Below, in pieces: positions 51,495 through 60,316 of a stretch of DNA of 64,000 nt (the stretch's first letter is position 1; each line of letters begins with the position of its first letter). The notes beneath the pieces were generated by a model. The model saw only the letters and a program-made list of their open reading frames with translations, was not told where the DNA came from and made no database searches. A program made the translations under genes and the position numbers. Source of the DNA: Curtobacterium sp. MCBA15_012 (GTDB lineage Bacteria > Actinomycetota > Actinomycetes > Actinomycetales > Microbacteriaceae); NCBI RefSeq assembly GCF_001864935.2, contig NZ_CP126267.1, positions 62,001 to 126,000 on the forward strand, given 5' to 3'.

Positions 51495-52486
51495 CGGCGT
51501 CGTCCCGCGGCGATCGCGACGGCACCGGCAGCACCGAGGACCGCGCCGATGATGCCGTTGCCGAGCCGGCGGTGCTCGACCCACCAGGTCTGCGGGGACC
51601 ACGCGTGCGCCGAGTCGTCGAAGACGCCGTGCGCGCCGTGGTCGCCCGGCACCGGTTCGTACAGGTTGACGCCGAGCTGTTCGCCGTCCTTCTGCGGGGC
51701 CTGCTGGCCGGAGACGAGGGTCTTCGCGGCGTACCAGTCGGCGAAGCGTCCGCTGATCCGGTTGCCGAGGATCGTGTACACCGTGGACTCGCCGACCCAG
51801 GTGCGGCGTCGGGGGCGCTCCGCGGTGGCCGCGATCGCCCGGGCGCCGACCTCCGGCTGGTAGATCGGGGCGACGGGCTGCGCCATGTGCGGGAGCGTCG
51901 ACTGCACCCACTGGAACTGGATCGTGTTGAGCGCCGGCATGTCGACGCGGGAGACCCGCACCTTGCTGCCCTGTTCGAGCAGCTCGGACACCACTGACTC
52001 GGTGAACCCGACGATCGCGTGCTTCGCGCCGCAGTAGGCGGCCTGCAGCGGGATGCCGCGGAAGCCGAGGGCCGAACCCACCTGGATCACGTGCCCGGAG
52101 TCGCGCGGGACCATGCGGGACAGGGCAGCGCGCGTGCCGTTCACGACGCCGAGGTAGGTGACGTCGAGGGCCCGTTCGAAGTCCTCGGGCGCGGTCTCCA
52201 TGAACGTGCCGAACACGCCGACCATGACGCCGTTCACCCACAGGTCGATCGGGCCGAGCTCGGCCTCGACCCGGGTCGCCGCGTCCTCGACGGCCTGGCG
52301 GTCGGACACGTCGGCGACGAGCGCGAGGCCTCGGCGCCCGGCGGCCTCGACCTCGGCGACCGCGGCCTCGACGCCGTCCCGGCCGCGGGCGAGGACCGCG
52401 ACGTCCCACCCCCGCGCCGCCAGCTCGCGGACGGTCGCCCGTCCCAGTCCAGCCGATCCACCGGTCACCACAGCCACGCGCGTCAT
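51491..52486 (-). CDS. Classical SDR oxidoreductase with C-terminal membrane segment
   Basis: A 331-residue short-chain dehydrogenase. Cofactor motif VVTGGSAGLGRATVREL and the NVG equivalent VNGVMVG; catalytic Ser in QVGSALGFRGIP and Tyr-x3-Lys in AYCGAKHAIVGF. The last 40 residues hold a hydrophobic helix (IIGAVLGAAGAVAIAAG), so the enzyme is likely membrane-tethered. Substrate unknown. ATG at 52486 with TACAAG six bases before; a purine-rich GGGGG precedes it. Confidence 0.87.
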   Translation of the reverse strand: MTRVAVVTGGSAGLGRATVRELAARGWDVAVLARGRDGVEAAVAEVEAAGRRGLALVADVSDRQAVEDAATRVEAELGPIDLWVNGVMVGVFGTFMETAPEDFERALDVTYLGVVNGTRAALSRMVPRDSGHVIQVGSALGFRGIPLQAAYCGAKHAIVGFTESVVSELLEQGSKVRVSRVDMPALNTIQFQWVQSTLPHMAQPVAPIYQPEVGARAIAATAERPRRRTWVGESTVYTILGNRISGRFADWYAAKTLVSGQQAPQKDGEQLGVNLYEPVPGDHGAHGVFDDSAHAWSPQTWWVEHRRLGNGIIGAVLGAAGAVAIAAGRRR

Positions 52487-52517
52487 GTCCCCCTTGTACG
52501 CACCGCGCGGCGTGCGG

Positions 52518-53813
52518 TCACCCAGCGGCCGTACCCCGGTCCCCGGGTGCCGTGGCGCGGGTCGCGGTCGCGAGGTGCGACCGGACGCGCAGGAGCGACG
52601 GCTGCTCGTCGGGTGCCTGCGGGATCGCCCCGAGGGAGAACGACTCGACGACACCGGGACCGAACAGCACGCAGACGCTCGACCCACCGAACTGGAACCA
52701 CCCGAGCTCGTCGCCCTTGCCGATCCGGGCACCGGCCTCGACACCGTCGCCGATCACGCACGACGACACGTCGGACATCCCGACGAACACGACCGCCACG
52801 GTGCCGATCGCCGGGTCGTCCGCGTCGATCAGCACGATCGCCCGCGTCGCCACGTGCGCGAGGTACCCCTGCGACAGCTGGGGTTCGGCGGCGTCGGTGC
52901 CCTGCGAGTCCGCCTCGGAGTAGTAGGTGCCCGGTTCCACCCAGGCGCGCACGACGGTCCCCGCCACGGGGCTGTGCCAGCGGTGGTACTCGAGCGCGCT
53001 GAGGAACGCCTGCCACACCGTGCCGTCGACGAACAGGTCGACCGACTCGTCACCGGCGAGCAGGTCCTCGACCGAGTACGGCTCGGCCTTGATCCAGAAG
53101 TCGTCGCGGCGGTGCACGCCGCTGGCGATCCGGTACGGGGTCGCCTCGCACGGGCTGACGACCACGGCGTCGTCGTCCGGCGACGCCACGGGGCGCTCGC
53201 CGTCGCGGAACTCCCGGGTGAAGAACGCGTTCCACGACGTGAAGCCCCAGTGCTCGGCGTCCGGGTCGTGCACGAACTGGTCCATGCCGACGGCCCGACG
53301 TGCGCCGTCGCTCAACCAGCCCGAGGGCTCGTCGACCAGGACCATGAGGGAGTTCTCGCTGTCGAGGAACGTGCACCAGCCCTGCAGGATGCCTCGGATC
53401 GCCTCGTTGACCCGGGGGTCGCGGTAGAAGGCGAACCCGGCCGGCGTGGCCTTCGTCCAGTCGAGCACGCCGTCGAGCGGGGTCATCACCATCTGCTCGT
53501 CGCTGTACTCGGGGGCGGTCGTGACGACGTCGTCGACGAGCATGAGCAGCTCGTCGAAGCTCCGCAGGTGCCGTTCCTCGTACGCCCGGCCCTGCGGCAC
53601 CTGCGCGATCATCTCGGCGGCCTGCATCCGCAGCAGGGGATCGCCCTCGACCAGGTCGCGGAGCGCTGCCACGGCGGGGTGCAGGACCCGGTCCGGGTCG
53701 CGCTCGTCGAGGCGCTCGCGGCGGCCGCGGAGCCACCCCTCGAGCCCGGACTGGTCCTGCGGGAGCCATCCCGCACGGCGTCGGACGTCCTGCTGGTGCG
53801 TGCTGTCGTTCAC
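52518..53813 (-). CDS. Phosphatidylserine decarboxylase-family protein (PsiD/tryptophan-decarboxylase type)
   Basis: About 431 residues: an N-terminal PSDC-type extension (residues 25-210, including YEERHLRSFDELLMLVDDVV and WGFTSWNAFFTREFRDGERP) and the decarboxylase core with EYHRWHSPVAGTVV and the self-cleavage site FQFGGSSVCVLF (GGSS in place of LGST), giving a pyruvoyl cofactor. This two-part layout with GGSS is that of L-tryptophan decarboxylases such as PsiD rather than membrane PSD. No membrane helix. GTG at 53813 is seven bases after TAGCGT (53821-53826), so it is probably leaderless. Confidence 0.82.
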   Translation of the reverse strand: MNDSTHQQDVRRRAGWLPQDQSGLEGWLRGRRERLDERDPDRVLHPAVAALRDLVEGDPLLRMQAAEMIAQVPQGRAYEERHLRSFDELLMLVDDVVTTAPEYSDEQMVMTPLDGVLDWTKATPAGFAFYRDPRVNEAIRGILQGWCTFLDSENSLMVLVDEPSGWLSDGARRAVGMDQFVHDPDAEHWGFTSWNAFFTREFRDGERPVASPDDDAVVVSPCEATPYRIASGVHRRDDFWIKAEPYSVEDLLAGDESVDLFVDGTVWQAFLSALEYHRWHSPVAGTVVRAWVEPGTYYSEADSQGTDAAEPQLSQGYLAHVATRAIVLIDADDPAIGTVAVVFVGMSDVSSCVIGDGVEAGARIGKGDELGWFQFGGSSVCVLFGPGVVESFSLGAIPQAPDEQPSLLRVRSHLATATRATAPGDRGTAAG

Positions 53814-53914
53814 CGGTCGGACGCTACTCACGCCCGCCGGGCACGCCGCTCAGCGCGAGCGCGAGCGCGATCGCGAATGCTCGCGCCGTGCGCGCCGCGC
53901 GCCCGGCACCCGCG

Positions 53915-54697
53915 TCACCGCCCCCGCCCGAACCGCGTCGTCACCCCGGGTGAGTACAGCACCGAGTCCGGCTCCAGCCCCGCGAGCCCGAACGGCAGGC
54001 CCGCCGCGGCCACGAGGTCGTCCCGCAGCGTCCGGAGCGTCGCCCGGTGCAGCGGCCACGCTTCGTGCTCGTTCGGCCAGTACCGGGTCGCCCCCGCCCG
54101 ACGCACGTGCATGCCCCAGCGCGCCGTCAGGAAGGTCTCGAGGGCGCTCGGCTCGTCGACGGCCGCGCCGACCTCCACCTCGAACGTCGACCGCAGGTGC
54201 GTCCCGTGCCGCCGCATCGCGTACCCGACACGGCCTCCGCCCGTGCGCACCTCGGCGTGCGCCCACCAGTAGGGGAGCGCGGTCGCCACCCGGGCGCCGA
54301 TGGTCGGCAGGAGCTTCCCCGCGTCGAGCGACAGGAAGGCGACCCCGCGTCGACCCTGGTCGTCGCGCGTGTAGACCCGCACGTTCACCTCGACGAAGTC
54401 GCCGACGCTGCCGGCCCGGCCGAGCGGACCGAGTGGCGGGAACCGGGTGTCGGTGAACCGGAAGCCGATCAGCCCGACCCACGTCGTCACGCCGTCGTCG
54501 GTGCCGTCCGGGGCCATGGTGTCCGGTCGCGCCCCGGCCGGCAGCAGCGGCACGACCGCCGACACGTCGACCCGCCAGTGCACGAACACGACGTCGAGCC
54601 AGTCCTGCGAGATCCACGGTCGCCCCCGCAGCGGCGGCGCCACGGCGGCGACGGGCGGGAGGCCCGGCTCGGCCCCGGCGGACCGGCCGGCGGTCAC
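53915..54697 (-). CDS. DUF2071 (YqjF-like) protein
   Basis: A 260-residue protein with the DUF2071 pattern: [20 protein letters not shown], then [20 protein letters not shown] and [20 protein letters not shown] followed by [11 protein letters not shown]. The fold is acetoacetate-decarboxylase-like but no function has been assigned. The GTG start overlaps the nitroreductase stop (GTGA). A different family member, YqjF, has been linked to oxidised toxic compounds; that is only a hint here. Confidence 0.85.
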   Translation of the reverse strand: MTAGRSAGAEPGLPPVAAVAPPLRGRPWISQDWLDVVFVHWRVDVSAVVPLLPAGARPDTMAPDGTDDGVTTWVGLIGFRFTDTRFPPLGPLGRAGSVGDFVEVNVRVYTRDDQGRRGVAFLSLDAGKLLPTIGARVATALPYWWAHAEVRTGGGRVGYAMRRHGTHLRSTFEVEVGAAVDEPSALETFLTARWGMHVRRAGATRYWPNEHEAWPLHRATLRTLRDDLVAAAGLPFGLAGLEPDSVLYSPGVTTRFGRGR

Positions 54698-55524
54698 GAC
54701 GCGCTCCCGTCGTCGAGGTGGGTCGCCGCCGGTGCGTCGTCCCACCCCTGCTGCGGGGTGTCGCAGGTCCCGCGGAACACGTACTGCGACGGGCGCTTCC
54801 GTTCGCTCGACGTCCAGTCGATCGCGGGTCGGCGGCGCTCGGGCGGCAGGTACCCGATCCGGTACACGGCCATCAGCTCGAGGTCCTCCGGCACCCGGAG
54901 CAGCCCCTCGATCTCGGCCCAGGCGCCGGGGGTCTCCATCGGGAACGACACGAACTGGATGCCGAGCCCGAGCTCGGTGGTCGCGAGCCAGACGTTCTCC
55001 ATCGCCGCACCCGTGCTGAACACCGAGTAGAAGCCGGACAGCTCCTCCTTGCGGTACTCGTGCCGGTCGAGCATCACGCCGAGCAGCAGCGGCGACCCGG
55101 CGACGAGCTTCCGGTTCTCCTCACCGAGGGTCTGCGGCACCCGGAGCGTGTTCATGAGCAGCTGGCCGCGCTTCGTGAACACCTGCTTCGTGAAGGGCTT
55201 GAGCGGCCCGGGGAGCTTGTCGAACAGCATCCCGTCGCGCCGCTCGTCCATCTCGGCCTGCGAGAACCGGAAGTACGGCTTGTACCGCTGGAAGAACGTG
55301 CCCTCGGCCATCGTCCGCGTCATCGACCGGCCGCTGATCTCGGCGACCCGGTCGATCGTGTCCCGCTCCTCGACGAGCACGAACCGCCACGGCTGGCTGT
55401 TCAGCTGCGAGGGCGCGCGACCGGCCAGTTCGACGAGCAAGCGCTGGTGCTCCTCGGAGACCGGGTCGGGCAGGAACGCCCCGTTCGTCGTGCGTCGGCG
55501 TCGGATCGCCTCGAACAGCTCCAC
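54694..55524 (-). CDS. Nitroreductase-family flavoprotein
   Basis: A 276-residue FMN oxidoreductase. [33 protein letters not shown] with FMN-binding residues, [20 protein letters not shown] and the C-terminal VYRIGYLP are family marks. It probably reduces nitro groups, quinones or flavins with NAD(P)H. AGGAGGG six bases before the GTG is a strong ribosome-binding site. Flanked by DUF2071 (overlapping) and a membrane protein gene ending three bases before its start. Confidence 0.88.
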   Translation of the reverse strand: MELFEAIRRRRTTNGAFLPDPVSEEHQRLLVELAGRAPSQLNSQPWRFVLVEERDTIDRVAEISGRSMTRTMAEGTFFQRYKPYFRFSQAEMDERRDGMLFDKLPGPLKPFTKQVFTKRGQLLMNTLRVPQTLGEENRKLVAGSPLLLGVMLDRHEYRKEELSGFYSVFSTGAAMENVWLATTELGLGIQFVSFPMETPGAWAEIEGLLRVPEDLELMAVYRIGYLPPERRRPAIDWTSSERKRPSQYVFRGTCDTPQQGWDDAPAATHLDDGSAS

Positions 55525-55527
55525 GGA

Positions 55528-55911
55528 TCACCCTCCTGGTCGCCCGCGTGCGAGCAGCGCCCCCAGGTAGGACGGTGCCGCGGCGACCGCGACTCTCCAG
55601 TGTGCTCGCGACCGCGGGTTCGTGCGCGGTGCGACCGCGAGCGGCACGAGCGCGGGGAGCAGGAACAGGGCGGACCGGTCGCGCGACCACACCGGGGTCG
55701 TCGCCGCGACGCCGGTCAGCGTCGCGGTCACGACGAACAGCCCGTGGTGCACGACCCGGAGCTTCTTCGTCCGGATGAGCCGCACCGCCACGGCGGTGCC
55801 CCAGAGGCAGTTGGCCAGGTAGGCGACGGCCGCTGCGGTGACCAGACGGCGGGCCGCGAGCGGCCGGACGGGAGGCTCCACGCGCCTCCCGGCTGTCGTC
55901 CTGCGTCCCAC
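55528..55911 (-). CDS. Small membrane protein upstream of nitroreductase
   Basis: A 127-residue protein with four hydrophobic segments (LVTAAAVAYLANCLWGTAVA, GLFVVTATLTGVAATTPVW, ALFLLPALVPLAVAP). GTG at 55911 follows TAGGGT (55919-55924) by seven bases. Its first codons (TTAGRRVEPPVRP) are encoded by a half-degenerate copy of the GGGAGGC palindrome (55870-55890), so the repeat was captured into the coding sequence or the start is further in. Function unknown. Confidence 0.6.
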   Translation of the reverse strand: MGRRTTAGRRVEPPVRPLAARRLVTAAAVAYLANCLWGTAVAVRLIRTKKLRVVHHGLFVVTATLTGVAATTPVWSRDRSALFLLPALVPLAVAPRTNPRSRAHWRVAVAAAPSYLGALLARGRPGG

Positions 55912-55921
55912 GGACGCGACC

Positions 55922-56359
55922 CTACGCGGATTCGCGCGAGACGAGCTTCGACAGCACGATCGCACTGCGGGTGTGGTCGACCTGGGGTGCGAGCCGCACC
56001 CGGTCGAGCGCGAGCTCGAGTGCGGGCAGGTCCCGCGACCGCATGTGCACGACCGCGTCGGCGCTGCCCGTGACGGTGCCGGCGTCGACCACCTCGGGGA
56101 CGGTGTCGAGCAGCGCGCGGAGCTCGTCGGGCGAGACGGTGCCGCGGCAGTAGAGCTCGACCCAGGCCTCGGTGCCGCGGTCCTCGACGGCGGGGTCGAC
56201 CTTGATCGTGAACCCCTGGATGACCCCGTCGGCGACGAGTCGGTCGACCCGGCGCTTGACCGCCGAGGCCGAGAGTCCGACCACCGACCCGATGTCGCCG
56301 TACCCGGCGCGGGCGTTCTCCCGGAGTTGGTCCAGGATGCGGTGGTCGAGCGTGTCCAT
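55922..56359 (-). CDS. Lrp/AsnC-family regulator
   Basis: A 145-residue regulator: N-terminal HTH (LDHRILDQLRENARAGYGDI, VVGLSASAVKRRVDRLVADG) and the C-terminal RAM ligand domain (WVELYCRGTVSPDELRALL, GSADAVVHMRSRDLPALELA). ATG at 56359 lies eight bases after TACGAT. It is divergent from the arginine-hydrolase/ornithine-aminotransferase operon, where it probably senses arginine, ornithine or a related amino acid, as Lrp-type ArgR/RocR-like regulators do. The space between holds an unusual tandem repeat. Confidence 0.92.
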   Translation of the reverse strand: MDTLDHRILDQLRENARAGYGDIGSVVGLSASAVKRRVDRLVADGVIQGFTIKVDPAVEDRGTEAWVELYCRGTVSPDELRALLDTVPEVVDAGTVTGSADAVVHMRSRDLPALELALDRVRLAPQVDHTRSAIVLSKLVSRESA

Positions 56360-56448
56360 GTACGACCATCGTACGCGCGGTTCCGTGCGAGTCCGATGGG
56401 TCCCACGCACGATTCCTGCGTGCCCAGAACGGGTGGCAGGGCGAGGCT

Positions 56449-56685
56449 CGTGACCGAACCGTTGCTGCACGGGGCGGACGGTTCCGGTCGGGACCGGCGT
56501 CGGAGCTCGTGGTGGTGCTGTTCCGCTGCGGGGCGCCCGTGACCGAACCGTTGCTGCGCGGTTGCTGCACTGGGTGGACGGTTCCGGTCGGGACCGGCGT
56601 CGGTGCTCGTGGTGGTGCCGTTCCGCTGTCGGGGGCTCGTGACCGAACTGTTGCTGCACGGGGCGGACGGTTCGTGCGAGGATCG
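56449..56685. repeat. Tandem repeat of 89-100 bp, about 2.4 copies
   Basis: Units begin CGTGACCGAAC at 56449, 56538 and 56638. The second unit has an internal 11-base duplication around GGTTGCTGCAC. Each full unit carries GTTGCTGC, then GGACGGTTCCGGTCGGGACC and GCTCGTGGTGGTG. The array fills the upstream region between the Lrp-type gene and the hydrolase gene; the repeated dyads could be regulator sites. Confidence 0.85.
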
Positions 56686-56791
56686 AGCCGGCGTCGACCT
56701 GGTCCGCTGCGGTGAGTGAGCCTGCGTCTCGCCGGAGTGCTTCACCCGTGGTGGTTCCTGGCAGGCTCGGGCCCCGGTCCCAGGAGGACTG

Positions 56792-57682
56792 ATGTCGAAC
56801 ACCGCAACCGAACCGACCGCAGCACCGGCGCGTGTCGCCACCAAGCGCTCGATCCTGATGTGCAACCCGACGTACTACACGGTGAGCTACCGGATCAACC
56901 CGTGGATGCACCCGGAGGAGCCGACCGACACCTCGAAGGCGGTCGAGCAGTGGCAGTCGCTCGTCGACGTCTACGAGCAGCTCGGCTTCGACATCGCGTA
57001 CATCGAGCCGATCGAGGGCCTGCCGGACATGGTCTACGCGGCGAACGGCGGGTTCGTGCTCGACGGTGTCGCGTACGGCGCGAAGTTCCAGTACCCCGAG
57101 CGCCAGCCCGAGGGTCCCGCGTACATGGACTGGTTCCGCCAGGCCGGCCTGACCGTCGCCGAGCCGGAGGAGACCAACGAGGGCGAGGGCGACTTCCTGC
57201 TCGTCGGCGACACCATCTTCGCCGGGACCGGCTTCCGCTCCGACAGCACCTCGCACGAGGAGCTCGCGCGCATCACCGGCCGCGAGGTCGTCACCCTCAA
57301 GCTCATCAACCCGAGCTTCTACCACCTCGACACCGCGATCGCCGTGCTCGACCCGGAGCCCGCGGCCGACGGCACCTCGAACATCGCATACCTCGAGAGC
57401 GCCTTCGACGAGGCGTCGCTGACGATCCTGCGCGAGCGCTTCCCGGACGCGATCATCGCCACCGAGGAGGACGCCGCGATCCTCGGCCTGAACTCCTACT
57501 CCGACGGCTACAACGTCGTGATCGCGTCCCGCGCCGTCCGGTTCGCCGAGCAGCTGCGCGAGAAGGGCTACAACCCGATCGGCGTCGACCTGTCCGAGCT
57601 CCTGCTCGGCGGCGGCGGCGTGAAGTGCTGCACGCTCGACCTGCACCCCGTCGGCACCGGCACCTCGGTCGCGCGGTCCTGA
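56792..57682 (+). CDS. DDAH/arginine-deiminase-fold hydrolase, possibly an ArgZ-type arginine dihydrolase
   Basis: A 296-residue amidinotransferase-fold enzyme usually called dimethylargininase. Landmarks: LMCNPTYYTVSYRINPWMHP, DMVYAANGGFVLDG, the catalytic His in PSFYHLDTAIAVL and the Cys in GGGGVKCCTLDLHP. The NPWM and AANGG parts also occur in ArgZ/AgrE arginine dihydrolases, which release ornithine directly. The stop overlaps rocD (TGATG). AGGAGG four bases before the ATG. Ornithine as product would feed RocD directly; citrulline would not, so arginine dihydrolase is my preferred guess. Confidence 0.85.
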   Translation: MSNTATEPTAAPARVATKRSILMCNPTYYTVSYRINPWMHPEEPTDTSKAVEQWQSLVDVYEQLGFDIAYIEPIEGLPDMVYAANGGFVLDGVAYGAKFQYPERQPEGPAYMDWFRQAGLTVAEPEETNEGEGDFLLVGDTIFAGTGFRSDSTSHEELARITGREVVTLKLINPSFYHLDTAIAVLDPEPAADGTSNIAYLESAFDEASLTILRERFPDAIIATEEDAAILGLNSYSDGYNVVIASRAVRFAEQLREKGYNPIGVDLSELLLGGGGVKCCTLDLHPVGTGTSVARS

Positions 57683-58935
57683 TGACCACCGCGACCGGAG
57701 CCGGTGCCCACACGGGAACCGGCGCGTCCGGCGACGCCACCGCCGCCGCGCTCGCCGTCGAGGACCGTTCCCTCGCCCACAACTACAGCCCGCTCCCGGT
57801 CGTCATCGCGTCCGGGGACGGTGCCTGGGTGACCGACGTCGAGGGCAAGCGCTACCTCGACGGGCTCGCCGCGTACTCCGCGGTGAACTTCGGCCACGGC
57901 AACCCCCGCCTGCTCGACGCCGCGCGTGCCCAGCTCGACCGGGTGACCCTGACGAGCCGCGCGTTCGTCAACGACCGGCTCGGCCCGTTCGCCGCGGCGC
58001 TCGCGTCCCTGACGGACACCGACCTCGTGCTCCCGATGAACACCGGTGCCGAGGCCGTCGAGTCCGCGATCAAGGTCTCCCGTGCCTGGGGCTACCGCGT
58101 GAAGGGCGTCCCGGCCGGCCGTGCCACGATCGTCGTCGCGTCCGGGAACTTCCACGGCCGCACCACGACGATCGTGTCGTTCTCCGACGACCCCTCCGCC
58201 CGCGAGGACTTCGGGCCGTACACGCCGGGCTTCCGCACGGTGCCGTACGGCGACGCCGAGGCCCTGCGCGCCGCGATGGACGACACCGTCGTGGCCGTGC
58301 TGCTCGAGCCGATCCAGGGCGAGGGCGGCGTGGTCATCCCGCCCGCCGACTACCTGCCGGCGGTCCGCGCGGTCTGCGACGAGTTCGGCGCGCTGTTCGT
58401 CGCCGACGAGATCCAGTCCGGGCTCGGCCGCACCGGCCACACCCTGGCGGTGCAGCGGGTCGGCGTGACGCCGGACCTCGTCACGCTCGGCAAGGCGCTC
58501 GGCGGCGGGATCGTCCCCGTCTCGGCCGTCGTCGGTCGTGCGGACGTGCTCGGCGTCCTGCGCCCGGGGGAGCACGGCTCCACGTTCGGCGGCAACCCGC
58601 TCGCGGCGGCCGTCGGGTCCGAGGTCGTGGCGATGCTCGCCGAGGGGACCTTCCAGGAGCGCTCCCTCGCCGGGGAGCCACTGCTGCGCGGGCTGCTCGA
58701 CGGCCTCGTCGGTCGCGGGGTCGTCGCGCACCGCGTGGCCGGGCTCTGGGCGGGGATCGACATCGACCCGGCGCTCGGCACCGGCAAGGAGATCGCGCAC
58801 GACCTGGCCGACCGGGGCGTGCTCGTGAAGGACACGCACGGGTCGACGATCCGCTTCGCGCCGCCGCTCGTCGTCACCGACGACGAGGTGCGCCTGGCGA
58901 TCGGGACCCTCGGCGAGGTGCTCGCCGCGCGGTAG
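57682..58935 (+). CDS. rocD: Ornithine aminotransferase
   Basis: A 417-residue class III PLP aminotransferase that turns ornithine plus 2-oxoglutarate into glutamate-5-semialdehyde. ANNYSPLP-type start reads AHNYSPLPVVIASGDGAWVT; VLLEPIQGEGGVVIPP, VADEIQSGLGRTG and TLGKALGGGIVPVSAVVG with the PLP lysine are diagnostic. Start overlaps the hydrolase stop. Sits with the hydrolase and Lrp as an arginine/ornithine breakdown module. A long palindrome follows nine bases after the stop. Confidence 0.93.
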   Translation: MTTATGAGAHTGTGASGDATAAALAVEDRSLAHNYSPLPVVIASGDGAWVTDVEGKRYLDGLAAYSAVNFGHGNPRLLDAARAQLDRVTLTSRAFVNDRLGPFAAALASLTDTDLVLPMNTGAEAVESAIKVSRAWGYRVKGVPAGRATIVVASGNFHGRTTTIVSFSDDPSAREDFGPYTPGFRTVPYGDAEALRAAMDDTVVAVLLEPIQGEGGVVIPPADYLPAVRAVCDEFGALFVADEIQSGLGRTGHTLAVQRVGVTPDLVTLGKALGGGIVPVSAVVGRADVLGVLRPGEHGSTFGGNPLAAAVGSEVVAMLAEGTFQERSLAGEPLLRGLLDGLVGRGVVAHRVAGLWAGIDIDPALGTGKEIAHDLADRGVLVKDTHGSTIRFAPPLVVTDDEVRLAIGTLGEVLAAR

Positions 58936-58943
58936 TCGCGACC

Positions 58944-58994
58944 ACGGCCGGGAGGCGCGGTGCGGGTCGGACCCGCACCGCGCCTCCCGGCCGT
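58944..58994. repeat. 25-bp perfect palindrome after rocD (GGGAGGCGCG family)
   Basis: Arms 58944-58968 and 58970-58994 are perfectly complementary around one base. The core is GGGAGGCGCGGTGCGGG. It probably terminates rocD. Confidence 0.9.
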
Positions 58995-59078
58995 CGCTGC
59001 GTGTGGCGGGCGTCGCGTCGCCTCGCCCTGCCCGCCTCGCCCTGCCCGCCTCGCCTCGCCCGCTTCGTCGTGCGTCCC

Positions 59079-59138
59079 GCACAAGGGAAAGCACGTCGCA
59101 CCACGTGATTCCGTGGTGCGACGTGCCTCCGGTTGTGC
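59079..59138. repeat. 27-bp inverted repeat, GCACAA family
   Basis: Arms 59079-59105 and 59112-59138 (four mismatches) around a six-base loop. The inner 15 bp GCACGTCGCACCACG is perfect. Same architecture as the perfect copy at 62233-62294. Confidence 0.9.
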
Positions 59139-59216
59139 GCGAGCGCGTCGCGCCGGCGCGCGCCGGCGCCCGCCGGCTCCCGCGACCGCACCTCCGCGCG
59201 GTGCCCCTGCGCTGCG

Positions 59217-60212
59217 TCAGCGCACGCGCCACCGCTCGACGAGCTGGTCCATCAGCCCGTCGAGCCGCTCGTCCACGACCTGCCGCGACGGGTCGGCGTC
59301 GAAACACGCGACGATCTCCCGCGCGCCCTGCCGGATCGACGTGGTCTGCGCGAACTCCGGCACGAGGGTCTGCACCTTCGTGTTGTCGAACACCGACGTG
59401 TTCGCCTTGTCCCCGAGCAGGCTCGCGCCCCACTCCGCGTCGAGGGCGTCGATCGCGTCGCTCGGCACGTGCACGATCTCGAGGTCCTCGACCCCGGCCG
59501 CCGCGGCGAGCTCGTGCGCGATCCGGTCCCAGGTCGGCGCCTCGTCGCCCGTGATGTGGAACGCCTCACCGATCGCCTCGGCACGGTCGAGCAGCCCGAC
59601 GAACCCGACCGCGAAGTCCCGCGCGTGCGTGATCGTCCACAGCGAGCTGCCGTCGCCGCACACCACGACCGGCTTGCCAGCGCGCATCCGCCCGAGCACG
59701 GTCCACCCGCCGGAGAACGGCACCAGGGTCTCGTCGTACGTGTGCGAGGGCCGGATGATCGTCATCGGGAAGTCGTCCTCCCGGTAGGCCCGCACGAGCA
59801 GGTCCTCGCACGCGATCTTGTCCCGCGAGTACTGCCAGAACGGGTTCTTCAACGGCGTCGACTCGGTGATCGGCAGGTGGGTCGCGGGTGTCTGGTACGC
59901 CGAGGCCGACGAGATGAAGACGTACTGCCGCGTCCGTCCGGTGAACACCTCGACGTCGCGCTGCACCTGGTCGGGTGTGAACGCCACGAAGTCGACGACG
60001 ACGTCCCAGCGTCCGTCCCCGAGCGCGCCTTCCAGCGCGGTCCGGTCCGACACGTCGGCCTGGAGGCGCGTCACGGCCTCCGGGATCGGCCGCTTGTCCG
60101 TCTCGCCCCGGTTGAGCACGGTCACGTCGAACCCCTGCTCGACGGCTTCGCGGACGCACGCGGCGCTGATGATGCCGCTGCCGCCGATGAACAGCACGCT
60201 CGGTCCCGACAT
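59217..60212 (-). CDS. NAD-dependent epimerase/dehydratase (extended SDR)
   Basis: A 331-residue extended SDR. VLFIGGSGIISAACVREAVE is the glycine motif (GxxGxxS); YVFISSASAYQTPATHLPIT holds the Ser/Tyr; WQYSRDKIACEDLLVRAY has the Tyr-x3-Lys; FPMTIIRPSHTYDE and DEAPTWDRIAHELA are typical of the CSP41/UDP-sugar-like group. AAGGAG five bases before ATG 60212 sets the start. Substrate unknown. Confidence 0.87.
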   Translation of the reverse strand: MSGPSVLFIGGSGIISAACVREAVEQGFDVTVLNRGETDKRPIPEAVTRLQADVSDRTALEGALGDGRWDVVVDFVAFTPDQVQRDVEVFTGRTRQYVFISSASAYQTPATHLPITESTPLKNPFWQYSRDKIACEDLLVRAYREDDFPMTIIRPSHTYDETLVPFSGGWTVLGRMRAGKPVVVCGDGSSLWTITHARDFAVGFVGLLDRAEAIGEAFHITGDEAPTWDRIAHELAAAAGVEDLEIVHVPSDAIDALDAEWGASLLGDKANTSVFDNTKVQTLVPEFAQTTSIRQGAREIVACFDADPSRQVVDERLDGLMDQLVERWRVR

Positions 60213-60316
60213 GGATGCTCCTTCGCTCCCGGCGGTGCTCCCGTGCACCGCGCCCCTGCGATCCTGCCCCGCACGGGCTGGGGCCGTCGACAGTGCGCGC
60301 AGCCTGCACCCGGGTC

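Noticed and set aside
56449..56685. Tandem repeats checked as a CRISPR array
   Set aside because: Units are 89-100 bp with no short constant repeat and variable spacer pattern, and no cas genes are near.
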